64,000 nt of DNA from positions 248,001 to 312,000 of the forward strand of contig NZ_AUBE01000008.1 of assembly GCF_000429085.1 (NCBI RefSeq). The letters are read 5' to 3'. A program made the position numbers and the translations under genes. This DNA comes from Streptomyces flavidovirens DSM 40150. GTDB lineage: Bacteria > Actinomycetota > Actinomycetes > Streptomycetales > Streptomycetaceae. The number at the start of each line of letters is the position of its first letter. Positions within the stretch are counted from its first letter, which is position 1. The notes under the pieces were generated by a model, which worked only from the letters and a program-made list of their open reading frames with translations, had not been told where the DNA came from and ran no database searches. Shown piece after piece: positions 31,655 to 40,842 of the stretch.

Positions 31655-32828
31655 CGAGCGCCGCGTGGCGCGACATCAGGTCCATGACCTGGCCCTCCGC
31701 CATGGAGAACGCCCTGCGGGCGCCCGTACGGAACAGGGTGAGCACTCCCTGTACGGGCCCGGTGGCCCCGCCGTCGCCCGGCGCCGTCAGCGGCACGCAC
31801 AGCAGTGAGGTGACGTCCGCCCGTACGAGCACCGGATCACCCGCCGGGTCGTGACCAAAGCCTTCCGTGTCCTCCGGCCGCACCTGGAGGCTCGCGGAGC
31901 CGCCGCGGGCGGCCTCCGTCACCAGCGGGCAGCCGGCCGGGTCCTGCCCGGCCAGTACCTGTACGAGCGCCTCGTCGCCCGGACCACCTGGGCCGAGCAC
32001 GAGCGTGCGCTTGAGGGGCTTTCCGGCGACGGTGTCGGCGATCACCCAGTCGGCGAAACGTTCGTGCAGCACTCGGGCCGCGCCTCCCAGGGCGGCTTCC
32101 TGGTCCCCGGGCACGACGGACAGCAGCTCCGTCGTCATCGCGTCGACCAGGTCCAGGAGCTCCGTGTGCCGGGTCGTCTCGGCGAGGTCCGGCAGCGCGG
32201 GGCGCCGCCGGACCGCCGCGACGGCGCCCGCGGGCCGCGACCTCTCACCGGGCAGAGCCGCGCCGGGGGAAACCCCGGTCTGGAAGACGACGAGCACCGC
32301 CGGATGCGGCTCGTCCGGCGGGCGCAGCGCGGTGAGGGTGGCCAGCAGCCGCTCGTCCGGCCGCTGCTGGAGATGGACGAACAGGCTCCGGTCGCCCTCA
32401 CCGCGCGCCACGGCCGCGGCCTGGGACCGGAACGCGCCCCGGTCACCGGGGCTCAGGAGCGCCGCGAGCGGGCGCCCGGTCGCGTACCCGGCGCGTACGC
32501 CGGTGAGTCCCGTCGCGGCGAAGTTCATCCGCCGTACGACGGTGTCCCTGTCCACCAGGGCGACCGCCATCGGCAGCCGCTGGAACAGGGCCTTGAGCAA
32601 CTGCCGCTCCTGTCGCTCCTGCCGGTCGGGGGAGGAGGCGTTGGGGGCGGCTGCCTTCAGTCGCTCGTAACGGGGCCACAACGTGTCGGCCACGTGCCGG
32701 AGTTCGAAGAGAGCCGCGTCGAGGACGGCGAGGTGCTCGTCGGGCGGCAGCGCACGCGCTGCCCTCAACTCGCCGACCCGTCTGACGAAATCTGCCAGCT
32801 CCGCGCCGAAGTCGTCCGTCTGCGTCAT
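31602..32828 (-). CDS. PAS-GAF sensory protein without output domain
   Basis: A 408-residue cytoplasmic protein. A PAS-type domain (about 75-185) begins 'LLKALFQRLPMAVALVDRD', with 'RMNFAATGLTG' after it. A GAF-like domain covers about 220-400 and ends in 'VQGVLTLFRTGARRAFSMAE' and a final amphipathic helix. The arrangement resembles the sensory half of RsbU-like phosphatases, but no PP2C, kinase or DNA-binding domain follows. Divergent transcription from the GAF-ANTAR gene suggests a shared signal. The C-terminus is encoded across the sigma factor's last codons on the opposite strand. Confidence 0.75.
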   Translation of the reverse strand: MTQTDDFGAELADFVRRVGELRAARALPPDEHLAVLDAALFELRHVADTLWPRYERLKAAAPNASSPDRQERQERQLLKALFQRLPMAVALVDRDTVVRRMNFAATGLTGVRAGYATGRPLAALLSPGDRGAFRSQAAAVARGEGDRSLFVHLQQRPDERLLATLTALRPPDEPHPAVLVVFQTGVSPGAALPGERSRPAGAVAAVRRRPALPDLAETTRHTELLDLVDAMTTELLSVVPGDQEAALGGAARVLHERFADWVIADTVAGKPLKRTLVLGPGGPGDEALVQVLAGQDPAGCPLVTEAARGGSASLQVRPEDTEGFGHDPAGDPVLVRADVTSLLCVPLTAPGDGGATGPVQGVLTLFRTGARRAFSMAEGQVMDLMSRHAALAMRRPAEPRRAGGYSSG

Positions 32829-32902
32829 ACGAGAAAGCTAACGGGTCCGGCCGTTTTGCGGACCGGGTGGTGGGAAGCCGCACAAGGAAGGGAGGACGCC
32901 AC

Positions 32903-33610
32903 ATGCATCCCGAGCCGGAAGTCCATGGACTGGAGCCTGAATCCGCGGTGCGCAGGCTCTCCGAGCTGGCGGAACAGTCCGCACGCTGCGCCCCCGCCAG
33001 TTGCGGCGCCGTGGCGACGATGGCCGACGGCGGCACGGAACGGCGCGCCACGGCGACCCACCCGGATCTGGCCGCACTCGCCTCCCTCCAGTTGGCCGTG
33101 GGGGACGGGCCGATCCCGACCGCGATCGACCGCGGCGAGCCCGTGGACGCGCACGACCTGCTGCATGAGGAGCGGTGGCCCGAGTACCGGGCCCTGGCGC
33201 TCGATTCCGGCGTACGGGCCAGTGTGACCCTTCCCTTCTGCCGGACCGGCATCGAGGTCACCGTCAGCCTCTACAGTTTCCGCCCCGGCGCCCTGGAGCG
33301 CGCGGCGTACGGCCCGGTGGGCGTCCTCGGCGAACAGGTGACCGCCGGTCTGGTCCGGGACCGGCGCTATCGCCAGGCCCTGGCCGAGGTGGACCAGCTG
33401 GAGACGGCGCTGCGCTCGCGCGCTGTCATCGACCAGGCCTGCGGCATCGTCATGCATGTGCTGTGCTGCGACAGCGGTGAGGCGTTCGCGGTGCTGCGGC
33501 AGCTCTCGCAGCGGTCGAACCGCAAGCTGGCGGAGGTCGCGGAGACGGTCGTCGCGGGCAAGGGGAGCGGCCTGGAAAGCACCCTGGCCCGGCTCACGCA
33601 GCAGCCCTAG
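32903..33610 (+). CDS. GAF and ANTAR domain-containing regulator
   Basis: A 235-residue protein. Residues about 15-155 form a GAF-type sensory domain with 'LQLAVGDGPIPTAIDRGEPV'. Residues about 165-225 are an ANTAR three-helix RNA-binding domain: 'LRSRAVIDQACGIVMHVL' and 'AFAVLRQLSQRSNRKLAEVA' match its conserved alanine/aromatic pattern. ANTAR proteins bind paired hairpins in transcripts and prevent termination. The ATG at 32903 follows GGGAGG. It is divergent from the PAS-GAF gene with 74 bp between. A nine-base tandem repeat covers the TAG stop. Confidence 0.85.
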   Translation: MHPEPEVHGLEPESAVRRLSELAEQSARCAPASCGAVATMADGGTERRATATHPDLAALASLQLAVGDGPIPTAIDRGEPVDAHDLLHEERWPEYRALALDSGVRASVTLPFCRTGIEVTVSLYSFRPGALERAAYGPVGVLGEQVTAGLVRDRRYRQALAEVDQLETALRSRAVIDQACGIVMHVLCCDSGEAFAVLRQLSQRSNRKLAEVAETVVAGKGSGLESTLARLTQQP

Positions 33611-34077
33611 GGCGGCTAGGGCGGCTTGCGCCCGTTCTGCCGGGCGGGGACGACCACAGGCCGGTGAAGGCGCCCGGCGGGGTGAGCCCGTCTCGTCGTA
33701 CCCGGCCGTGCCCGGCGACGTATCGCCGCAGCGGCACCGCTCATCCGTGCCGTACGCCCGCAAACCCCCGGCCCGGCCTTACGCCCGACGAGCCGCGCGG
33801 CTCACCACCGCGGCGCCTGCTCACGCGCCCTCTTCCGCGCGCGTGTCCTCAGTCGCCGGACGGGCCGCATGGGCGGCGGCCGGGTTGACCGGTGGGTGGC
33901 ATGCACCGCCTTCCCCGGGGAAAGTGTGCCCTTGCCCGCGTAGATCAAGTCCTTCCGGCGGTTGAGGGCCGCCGGCCTGGTGCGCGGGTCGCCTGCTGGG
34001 CCGCGCCCGCAAGCGCCGCCCCCGAACCACCCGTATAACCGTATTCAGGGCCAGCCGATCGGCCAGGAGGTGAGCGC
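33611..34077. other. Intergenic region, no gene recognised
   Basis: These 467 bp have no convincing ORF. They hold TAGGGCGGC twice in tandem over the ANTAR stop (33608-33625), a partial third copy of the dispersed repeat (about 33840-33868), and at the right end AGGAGG before the ATG at 34078. Confidence 0.6.
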
Positions 34078-35297
34078 ATGCAGCGGACGGCCGAGGAAGG
34101 ACGCGGCCCGGTCCGCGTATCGGGTCGCCCGCCCCCGGCCCCGGCCTGCCCGTACTGCCGGAGCTGTCCGCCGTCCTCGCCGCGGCCGCCGGGCGCACCC
34201 ACGCCGAACCCCCCGGCGGCGGGCCCGCCCTGCGCGGGGCCGCCGCCGCGTACTGGTGGCGGCGCGGGCTGCACGCCGAGGCGCGCTGCGTGGCCGCCGC
34301 GTCCGGCGCCCAGCCGCTGCTGTTCGCGCTGATGGCGGCCGTCGGCGGCGACGTCCTGCTGCCGCGGCCCTGCCCCGCCTGGTGGGTGCCGCAGGCCACG
34401 ATGCTCGGCCGGGCGGCCTACCACGCGCCCACGCCGGCCGAGTGCGGCGGCGTACCCGATCCGTTCGCACTCCTTGAGACCGTACGACGGGTCCGTGACG
34501 AGGGCGGCGACCCGCGCCTCCTGCTGCTGTGCGTCCCCGACGACCCGACCGCCACCGTCGCCCCGCCCGAACTCGTGCACGAGGTCTGCGAGGCGGCGGT
34601 TTCCGAGGGCCTGCACATCATCAGCGACGAGACCTGGGGCGACACGCTGCACCGCCCCCAGGAGACGGTGTTCGTCAGCCCCGCCGAAATGTTCCCGGAC
34701 CAGGTGACCGTCCTCGCCGACCTGGCGGGGGCGTACACCCCGGCGAGCTGGCCCGCCGCCGTCGCCCGCTGCCCTCTCACGGGGTACGGCGCCGCCCTGC
34801 ACGCCAGGACCCTCGACCTGCTGACCGCGATCGGCGCCGTGGTCGCCGGGCCGGTCGCGGAGGCGGCGACGTACGCGCTCGGTGAGCCGGAGCCGGTGGC
34901 CGTCAGGCTCCGGACCGCCGCCGCGCTGCACGCACGCGTGGCCGCCGCCGCGCACCGCGCGGTCCTCGTCTCCGGCGCGCTCGCCCGCCCGCCCCAGGCC
35001 GGCCGCCACCTGTACGCCGACCTCGGGCCCCTGCGCGCCGGCCTCGCCGCCCGTGAGGTCACCGACTCGATGGAGCTGGAGGAGTACCTGAGCGCACGCC
35101 TCGACACCCCCACTCCAGGCGGTCACCGGTTCGGCGATGAAATGGGCACGCTGCGCGTACGGATCGCGACCGCTCCGCTGCTCGGGGCAACCCCGGAGCA
35201 GCGTCTGGAGTCCCTCACGTCAGCGCGGCCACTGGAATTGCCGCATGTGGCCCGAGCGTTGAGCACGTTCACCCAGGCCTTCGACGAACTTCGCTGA
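34078..35297 (+). CDS. Aminotransferase-fold protein, lysine-free, apparent N-terminal frameshift
   Basis: The ATG at 34078 has an excellent AGGAGG and reads MQRTAEEGRGPVRVSG, but family-like sequence ('LPVLPELSAVLAAAAGR') continues in the next frame from about 34146. Between 34120 and 34146, in a C-rich run, the frame must shift by one base. From there the frame runs to 35297 and resembles class I/II PLP aminotransferases, with the 'ISDETWGDTLHRP' pyridine-ring aspartate loop. The usual PLP lysine is absent: the segment reads 'LADLAGAYTPASWPAAVAR' and I find no lysine from residue 34290 onwards. A GTG at 34290 with GAGG could give a shorter product. Confidence 0.6.
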
Positions 35298-35335
35298 CCC
35301 CAACCCGGCTTACGCCACCGAACGGAGCCCTCTCG

Positions 35336-36382
35336 ATGACGGAGACGCAAGCGCAGACCGAGCAGCAGACCGAGCGGCGGACCGAACGCTCCCTCGCCGG
35401 CCCCGGCACGCTCTCTCCGCCCCGGCCCCTGGGTGAGATCCGCACCTGGCCCCGGTCGTTCGCCGACCGCCTCACCACCCCGCTCCCCGGCCTCAAGGCG
35501 TTCGCGAGACTCGCCCGCGAGGGAGCCCTGCGGCCGGGACCCGAAGGCCTCCGTGACATCGCGCTGGTGCCGTACGAGCCGGGCCCGCTGCCCGCCGTCG
35601 ACACCGCCACTCTCGCCGTCACCTGGGCGGGCCACGCCAGTTGGGTCGTACGCATAGGCGGGCTCACGATCCTCACCGACCCCGTCTGGTCGCAGAAGAT
35701 CCTAGGTACGCCCGCCCGCGTCACGCCCGTCGGCGTCCGCTGGGAGGATCTGCCGCAGATCGACGCCGTGGTCATCAGCCACAACCACTACGACCACCTG
35801 GACGCCCCCACCCTCAAGCGGCTCCCGCACGACACACCGCTCTTCGTCCCGGCCGGCCTGGCCCGCTGGTGCCGGCGCCGCGGCTTCAGCCGGGTCACCG
35901 AGCTCGACTGGTGGGAGGGCGCCGAACTGGGCGGGGTCCGCTTCGACTTCGTCCCCGCGCACCACTGGAGCAAGCGTTCCCTCACCGACACCTGCCGCTC
36001 CCTGTGGGGCGGTTGGGTACTCAGCGACCAACAGGGCTACGGACAACGGGTGTACTTCGCGGGCGACACCGGCTACGGCCACTGGTTCAAGGAGATCGGC
36101 GCCCGCCACCCCGGCATCGACCTCGCGCTGCTCCCCGTCGGCGCGTACGACCCGCGCTGGTGGCTCAGCGACGTACACGCGGACCCGGAAGAGGCCGTGC
36201 AGGCGTGCGATGACCTCGGCGCGGCGCGCATGGCGCCCATGCACTGGGGCACGTTCGTGCTCTCCGCCGAGCCGGTCCTGGAGCCGCTGACCCGCGTACG
36301 GGCGGCCTGGCAGCAGGCGGGCCGGGCGCGCGACCGGCTGTGGGACCTGCCGATCGGCGGCTCACGCGTGCTGGAGCCCTGA
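35336..36382 (+). CDS. MBL-fold hydrolase (NAPE-PLD/UlaG-like)
   Basis: A 348-residue metallo-hydrolase resembling N-acyl-phosphatidylethanolamine phospholipase D-type proteins. The full metal motif HNHYDHLD follows 'AVVISH', and further ligands are in 'DFVPAHHWSKR', 'YFAGDTGYG' and 'APMHWGTF'. The first 30 residues are a Gln/Thr/Glu-rich tail. It begins 38 bp after the aminotransferase-like gene, possibly as the second gene of a pair. Three tandem copies of a TGACGGCCCGGAGC-like unit start at its stop codon. Confidence 0.85.
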   Translation: MTETQAQTEQQTERRTERSLAGPGTLSPPRPLGEIRTWPRSFADRLTTPLPGLKAFARLAREGALRPGPEGLRDIALVPYEPGPLPAVDTATLAVTWAGHASWVVRIGGLTILTDPVWSQKILGTPARVTPVGVRWEDLPQIDAVVISHNHYDHLDAPTLKRLPHDTPLFVPAGLARWCRRRGFSRVTELDWWEGAELGGVRFDFVPAHHWSKRSLTDTCRSLWGGWVLSDQQGYGQRVYFAGDTGYGHWFKEIGARHPGIDLALLPVGAYDPRWWLSDVHADPEEAVQACDDLGAARMAPMHWGTFVLSAEPVLEPLTRVRAAWQQAGRARDRLWDLPIGGSRVLEP

Positions 36383-36426
36383 CGGCCCGGAGCCCTTGAC
36401 GGCCCGGAGCTTTGACGGCCCGGCCG
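36380..36426. repeat. Three tandem units of about 16 bp at an MBL-gene stop
   Basis: TGACGGCCCGG recurs at 36380, 36397 and 36413; the first two copies continue AGC. The first contains the stop codon of the preceding gene. Confidence 0.8.
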
Positions 36427-36436
36427 GGCAGGGCTG

Positions 36437-37117
36437 TTACGTACGCCGAACCCTGCGCCACACCGCCGGCGCCCCGCTGATGACCAGCGTCAGGGCCACC
36501 GCCGCAACCACGCCCTGCCACGGCTCGGGGAAGAGCGAGCCACCGAGGATGCCGATGAGCTGGTACGCCGCCGCCCAGGCGAGGCAGGCCGGTACGTCAC
36601 CCCGTGCGAACCGGCGCATCGGCATCCGCGACAGCAGGCACGCCACCATCACCGGGATCCGGCCGGCCGGGACGAGCCGGGAGAGCACCAGGACCTGTGA
36701 CCTGTGCTCGTCGAGCTTGCTCCGTGCCTGCTCAAGGCGGTCGGGCGCGGCCCGGCCGCGCAGCGTCTCCAGCAGGCGCGAGCCGTTCTTCGAGCGGACC
36801 CCGCGCAGCCCGAGCCAGTACAGACCTATGTCGCCCAGGAACGCGGCGGACGCCGCCAGTGCGAAGACGACGAGCAGCGCGAACGGGTCGCTGTGGTGAA
36901 AGGCCACCACGGCGGCCGTACTGACCAGCGCGCCCGTCGGTACCACCGGCACCAGTGATCCCAGCAGCACCAGCACGAACAGCGCCGGATAGCCGACCGC
37001 CTGCTGCGTCGACTCCGGGGGCACCTGACTCACCTGCCCCACCACGCCCACCATGCCCCCCACGTCCACCATGTCCCCCACGCCCCGCGCCGTTTCGGTC
37101 AAGCCGGCCTGGATCAC
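36437..37117 (-). CDS. DedA/SNARE-associated family membrane protein
   Basis: A 226-residue membrane protein of the DedA (VTT) family. The hydrophobic 'YPALFVLVLLGSLVPVVPTG' and the family signature 'VLSRLVPAGRIPVMVACLL' with its proline and arginine residues are clear; four to five membrane segments can be drawn. DedA proteins flip or transport lipid carriers and affect envelope homeostasis. The GTG start overlaps the stop of the upstream MBL gene (GTGA), so the two are translationally coupled. Confidence 0.82.
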   Translation of the reverse strand: MIQAGLTETARGVGDMVDVGGMVGVVGQVSQVPPESTQQAVGYPALFVLVLLGSLVPVVPTGALVSTAAVVAFHHSDPFALLVVFALAASAAFLGDIGLYWLGLRGVRSKNGSRLLETLRGRAAPDRLEQARSKLDEHRSQVLVLSRLVPAGRIPVMVACLLSRMPMRRFARGDVPACLAWAAAYQLIGILGGSLFPEPWQGVVAAVALTLVISGAPAVWRRVRRT

Positions 37118-37893
37118 CGGCGGTCCGCCGGCCGGACGCTCTCGCCGTGCCGGAGCCGGTGCACCGCGACGTCCGGTGCGAGCCGCGCCGCCTGCCGCAC
37201 GAACTCGTCACCCGGCGAGTGGAACTCGTGCGGCCTGACCGCGTCCATCCCGATCGGCCAGTACGTCCCGTAATGCACCGGCACGGCCGCGCGCGGCGAG
37301 ATCCGCGCGAGCGCCTGCGCCGCCCGCCGCGCGTCCAGATGCCCGTGCCCCAGGAAGGGACCCCAGCCGCCGACCGGCAGCAGAGCCACATCGACCGGCC
37401 CCACGGCGCCGGCCATGTCGTCGAAGAGCCCGGTGTCCCCGGCGAAGTACGTACGCGCCTCACCGGTGACGACGTAGCCGAGCGCGGGGGCGTGGTGCGG
37501 CCCGAACGGCAGCCGCCGCCCGTCGTGCAGCGCCGGAACCGCCCGTACGACCACACCTTTCACCCGTACCTCGTCGCCCGGCTCCACTTCGGTGATGCGC
37601 AGCCCTTGCCCCGCGACCCTGCGCAGCGCGGGCACGGCCCGCGCCGCGCCGCGCGGCACGATCAGCGCGGTACCGGGCGCGAGGCGGTCCAGCGACGGCA
37701 GATGCAGATGGTCGCCGTGCAGGTGCGATACGAGCACGGCGTCGGCCACGGCGGCCTCGGGCGGCGGCAGCGCACCGCGCCTGCGGCGCAGATGCGCGAG
37801 GCGCCGCGCGAAGAGGGGGTCGGTCAGCACCCGGGTCCCGGAGTCCGCGACGGTGCAGGTGGCATGCCCCCACCAGGTGATCTCCACCGCCAC
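37114..37893 (-). CDS. MBL-fold metallo-hydrolase (UlaG-like)
   Basis: A 259-residue MBL-fold protein. 'ITWWGHATCTVADSGTRVLT' opens it, 'VLVSHLHGDHLH' gives the canonical HxHxDH motif, and 'TYFAGDTGLFDDMAG' and 'VPVHYGTYWP' supply later ligands. The GTG at 37893 follows GAGGAGG by six bases. It leads a two-gene operon with the DedA membrane protein, hinting at a membrane- or lipid-related substrate. The other two MBL proteins in the window share the fold but are clearly different. Confidence 0.85.
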   Translation of the reverse strand: MAVEITWWGHATCTVADSGTRVLTDPLFARRLAHLRRRRGALPPPEAAVADAVLVSHLHGDHLHLPSLDRLAPGTALIVPRGAARAVPALRRVAGQGLRITEVEPGDEVRVKGVVVRAVPALHDGRRLPFGPHHAPALGYVVTGEARTYFAGDTGLFDDMAGAVGPVDVALLPVGGWGPFLGHGHLDARRAAQALARISPRAAVPVHYGTYWPIGMDAVRPHEFHSPGDEFVRQAARLAPDVAVHRLRHGESVRPADRR

Positions 37894-38126
37894 GAAAGGC
37901 CTCCTCGCCGTCACACAGTCACACCAGTCACACCAGCCCGCCGGTCCTCGCCGGTTCTCCCGGCGATGTGCCCGCTACGAGCGTAGGCGGTGACGGCGAG
38001 GGGAGGGGGAGGCCAGCGCCACGACCATGCACTCGTCTCCCCCTGAGTGCGCCCAGTGCGCCTCCACCCCGTCGCGCGTGCGGAGTAGGGTCAGCGGCGA
38101 CAGCTAGCGCCGCAGGGGGTCGCGTC

Positions 38127-38531
38127 ATGGACGAGGTACGAGTGGCGGTCATCGCCAGTCTGACTCCGCTTGAGGAGCTCGACAGCGATCCGTTCCTGGT
38201 GGACACGCGCAGTCAGCAGGCGATGTGCGCGCGCTGGGCCGCCGACAAGGGGTACGTCGTCACACGGCAGTTGCTCTGCTACGGCATGCGCCCGGACCAC
38301 CGCGCGCTGTGGGCGGACGTCGAGGCGGGGGCGGTCGACCTGTTCGTCGCGCCCAACGAGCGCGTGCTCGCGCGGGCCCTGACCTCCGTGCGCGAATTCT
38401 CCGCGGAGTGCGAGCGCAAGGGCGTACGCCTGGAGACGGCCGGGCTCGACGAGCCCGCGTACAGCGCCGCGACGAAGGCCGGCGTGCACCGGAGACTGTC
38501 GATGCCGACGGCCGGTTATGACGGCTGCTGA
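38127..38531 (+). CDS. Resolvase-like small protein without DNA-binding domain
   Basis: A 134-residue protein whose pattern recalls the catalytic domain of serine recombinases: an N-terminal strand 'VRVAVIASLTPLEEL', 'DTRSQQAMCARWAADKGYVV', 'WADVEAGAVDLFVAPNERVL' and 'EFSAECERKGVRLETA'. The usual Y-x-R-V-S start is not kept, the Arg cluster is poor, and there is no C-terminal helix-turn-helix. It is probably not a recombinase and may be a repurposed regulatory fold. AGGGGG precedes the ATG. It stands alone on the + strand. Confidence 0.5.
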   Translation: MDEVRVAVIASLTPLEELDSDPFLVDTRSQQAMCARWAADKGYVVTRQLLCYGMRPDHRALWADVEAGAVDLFVAPNERVLARALTSVREFSAECERKGVRLETAGLDEPAYSAATKAGVHRRLSMPTAGYDGC

Positions 38532-38674
38532 CCGTTTTCTGAACTTCCCGGCGTTCTTCTGATCCCTGCCGCCGTCGATCACCAGGCGCGGGCCCGAGCG
38601 GTTCGTCCCGCTGTGCCACGCTGGAAAGCAAGCGGGCCCCCAGGTACGGCCCAGGGACGTGAGGTGGGGACGGC

Positions 38675-40834
38675 GTGGTCCGACGGCGATGGCGCAGCGC
38701 GGGCAGTGCCCTGCTGCGCGTGGTCACGGTATGGGCCGTGTCGACGCTCACGATGCTGGTGCTCGCGGGCATCCTGCCCGACTTCCAGCTCAAGGCCGAC
38801 GACACCGACAGCATCACCCGGGTCGCGCTCACCGCCGTCTGGGGAGCGGGCGCGTTCGGCCTGCTCGGCGCGCTGGTCTGGCCCCTGGCCGTACGGGCGC
38901 TGCTGCTCGTACCGGCACTCGTCGTCGGCGTGCTCGCCTTCTTCCTCAACGGCTCGCTGCTGCTCGTCGCGCTCAGCCTCATACCCGACGGGCGCGGCGA
39001 GGCCGACCCCGAGACCGCGGTGGTGGTCGCCGCCGTCATGTCCGCCGTCGCCTCGGCGACCTCCGGAGCGCTCGCGGTACGCGACGACGAGGCGTACCGG
39101 CGCAGGCTCTCCCGGCTCGCCCACCGCCGCGGCCGGCGCGGCGGCGACGACGGGCGCCACGGACTGCCCGGCACGCTCTTCCTGCAACTCGACGGCGTCG
39201 GCCACGACGTGCTGCTCCAGGCGGTCTCCGACGGGCTGATGCCGACCGTGGCGTCCTGGCTCGGCGGGGACGAACCCACGCACCGGCTGACCCCGTGGCG
39301 TACCGACTGGTCCAGCCAGACCAGCGCCAGCCAGCTCGGCATACTGCACGGCTCCAACCACGACATCCCCGCGTTCCGCTGGTACGAGAAGGAGGGCCGG
39401 GAGGTCGTCGTCTCCAGCCGCCCGGCCGGCGCGGCCCTGATGCAACGCCGCGCGATCGCCCGCACCGGCGACGGCGGGCTGCTCACCTTCGACGGCGCGA
39501 GCCGCGGCAACCTCTTCAGCGGCGGCGCCGACCAGCTCGCCCTGGTCCTGTCGATCGCCGCCAGGCGCGGCAAATCCAACCGGTCCCGCGCCGGTTACTT
39601 CGCGTACTTCTCCGATCCGGCCAACGCCGTACGCACCGCCATGTCCTTCGCCGCCGAAGTCGTCCGCGAGATCGGCCAGTCCACCCGCGCACGGCTGCGC
39701 GGCGACGGCCCGCGAGTGAAGCGCGGCGGCTTCTACCCCTTCATCCGGGCCTTCGCGACCGTCGTCCAGCGGGACATCGTGGTCGCCGCCGTCCTCGGCG
39801 ACATGCTCGCCGGACGTACTGCCGTCTACGCCGACCTGGTCGCGTACGACGAAGTGGCGCACCACTCCGGACCGCACAGCACGGACGCGCTGAAGGTCCT
39901 TCAGCGGCTCGACCGGTCGCTGGAGCTGATCGCGAAGGTCGCCGAGCACGCCCCGCGCGCGTACCGGATCGTGCTGCTGTCCGACCACGGGCAGAGTCCG
40001 GGGGAGACCTTCCAGTCGGCGTACGGGCTCACCCTCGCCAACCTCGCCAGGGCCGGCTGCGGGCTGCCGGTCCCACGCCGCGCGGCACGCACCACCAGCG
40101 CGTCCGAGGCGCGCGACGCCGTACGGACCGCGCTGCACCGGCCGGTGCCCGACGACGAGGAGGAACAGGAGCACCCGGAGCCCGCCACCGATCCGGTGGT
40201 GCTGGCCTCGGGCAATCTGGGACTGATCTCCTTCCCCGACGTGGCGGGCCGGGCGACGCGCGAGCAGATCGACCGCCACCACCCGGCGCTGCTGACGACG
40301 CTCGCCAATCACCCCGGAATCGGCTTCCTGCTCGTACGGAGCGAGGAGCACGGCCCGCTGGTGCTCGGGGCCGGCGGCGCGGAACTGCGGCTGGACGGTG
40401 ACGACGGAAGCGGCGACGGCCGTACGGGCGAGACGGGGCCGCTGGCGGTCTTCGGCGCGGGCGCCGCCGACGCCGTACGCAGAACCTCCGGCTTCCCCCA
40501 CGCCGCCGACATCATGGTCAACTCCTGGCACGACCCCGAGACGGGCCGGGTGCACGCCTTCGAGGAGCAGATCGGCTCGCACGGCGGCCTCGGCGGCGAA
40601 CAGGGCAGACCGTTCCTCATGTCGCCGTACACCCTCTCCGCACCCGTCTGCGACGGGCGGGAACTGGCGGGCGCGGAGCAGGTGCACCGGGTCCTGCGGC
40701 GGTGGCTGCGGGAGTGCCAGGGGCCGCAGGTGCCCATGGTGGTGGGGGAGTCGGCGGAGGATCGGCGGCCGGAACCGGAAGCGGAAGGACCTTTTCCGGT
40801 CAGTGACGGCGCCGTGCAGGATAAATCCGCCTGA
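38675..40834 (+). CDS. Membrane-anchored alkaline-phosphatase-superfamily protein
   Basis: A 719-residue protein. Residues about 1-130 contain four hydrophobic helices resembling the phage-holin-IV type region found in streptomycete membrane proteins. The rest (about 165-690) is an alkaline-phosphatase/nucleotide-pyrophosphatase-type domain: 'LFLQLDGVGHDVLLQAV' carries the first metal aspartate, 'YADLVAYDEVAHHSG' the middle metal site, and 'VLLSDHGQSPGETF' the Asp-His pair. The nucleophile may be in 'TDWSSQTSASQLGILHG'. It probably hydrolyses a phosphate or phosphodiester, perhaps on lipid-linked substrates. A 16-bp inverted repeat follows the stop. Confidence 0.75.
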   Translation: MVRRRWRSAGSALLRVVTVWAVSTLTMLVLAGILPDFQLKADDTDSITRVALTAVWGAGAFGLLGALVWPLAVRALLLVPALVVGVLAFFLNGSLLLVALSLIPDGRGEADPETAVVVAAVMSAVASATSGALAVRDDEAYRRRLSRLAHRRGRRGGDDGRHGLPGTLFLQLDGVGHDVLLQAVSDGLMPTVASWLGGDEPTHRLTPWRTDWSSQTSASQLGILHGSNHDIPAFRWYEKEGREVVVSSRPAGAALMQRRAIARTGDGGLLTFDGASRGNLFSGGADQLALVLSIAARRGKSNRSRAGYFAYFSDPANAVRTAMSFAAEVVREIGQSTRARLRGDGPRVKRGGFYPFIRAFATVVQRDIVVAAVLGDMLAGRTAVYADLVAYDEVAHHSGPHSTDALKVLQRLDRSLELIAKVAEHAPRAYRIVLLSDHGQSPGETFQSAYGLTLANLARAGCGLPVPRRAARTTSASEARDAVRTALHRPVPDDEEEQEHPEPATDPVVLASGNLGLISFPDVAGRATREQIDRHHPALLTTLANHPGIGFLLVRSEEHGPLVLGAGGAELRLDGDDGSGDGRTGETGPLAVFGAGAADAVRRTSGFPHAADIMVNSWHDPETGRVHAFEEQIGSHGGLGGEQGRPFLMSPYTLSAPVCDGRELAGAEQVHRVLRRWLRECQGPQVPMVVGESAEDRRPEPEAEGPFPVSDGAVQDKSA

Positions 40835-40842
40835 TTTGGTGC

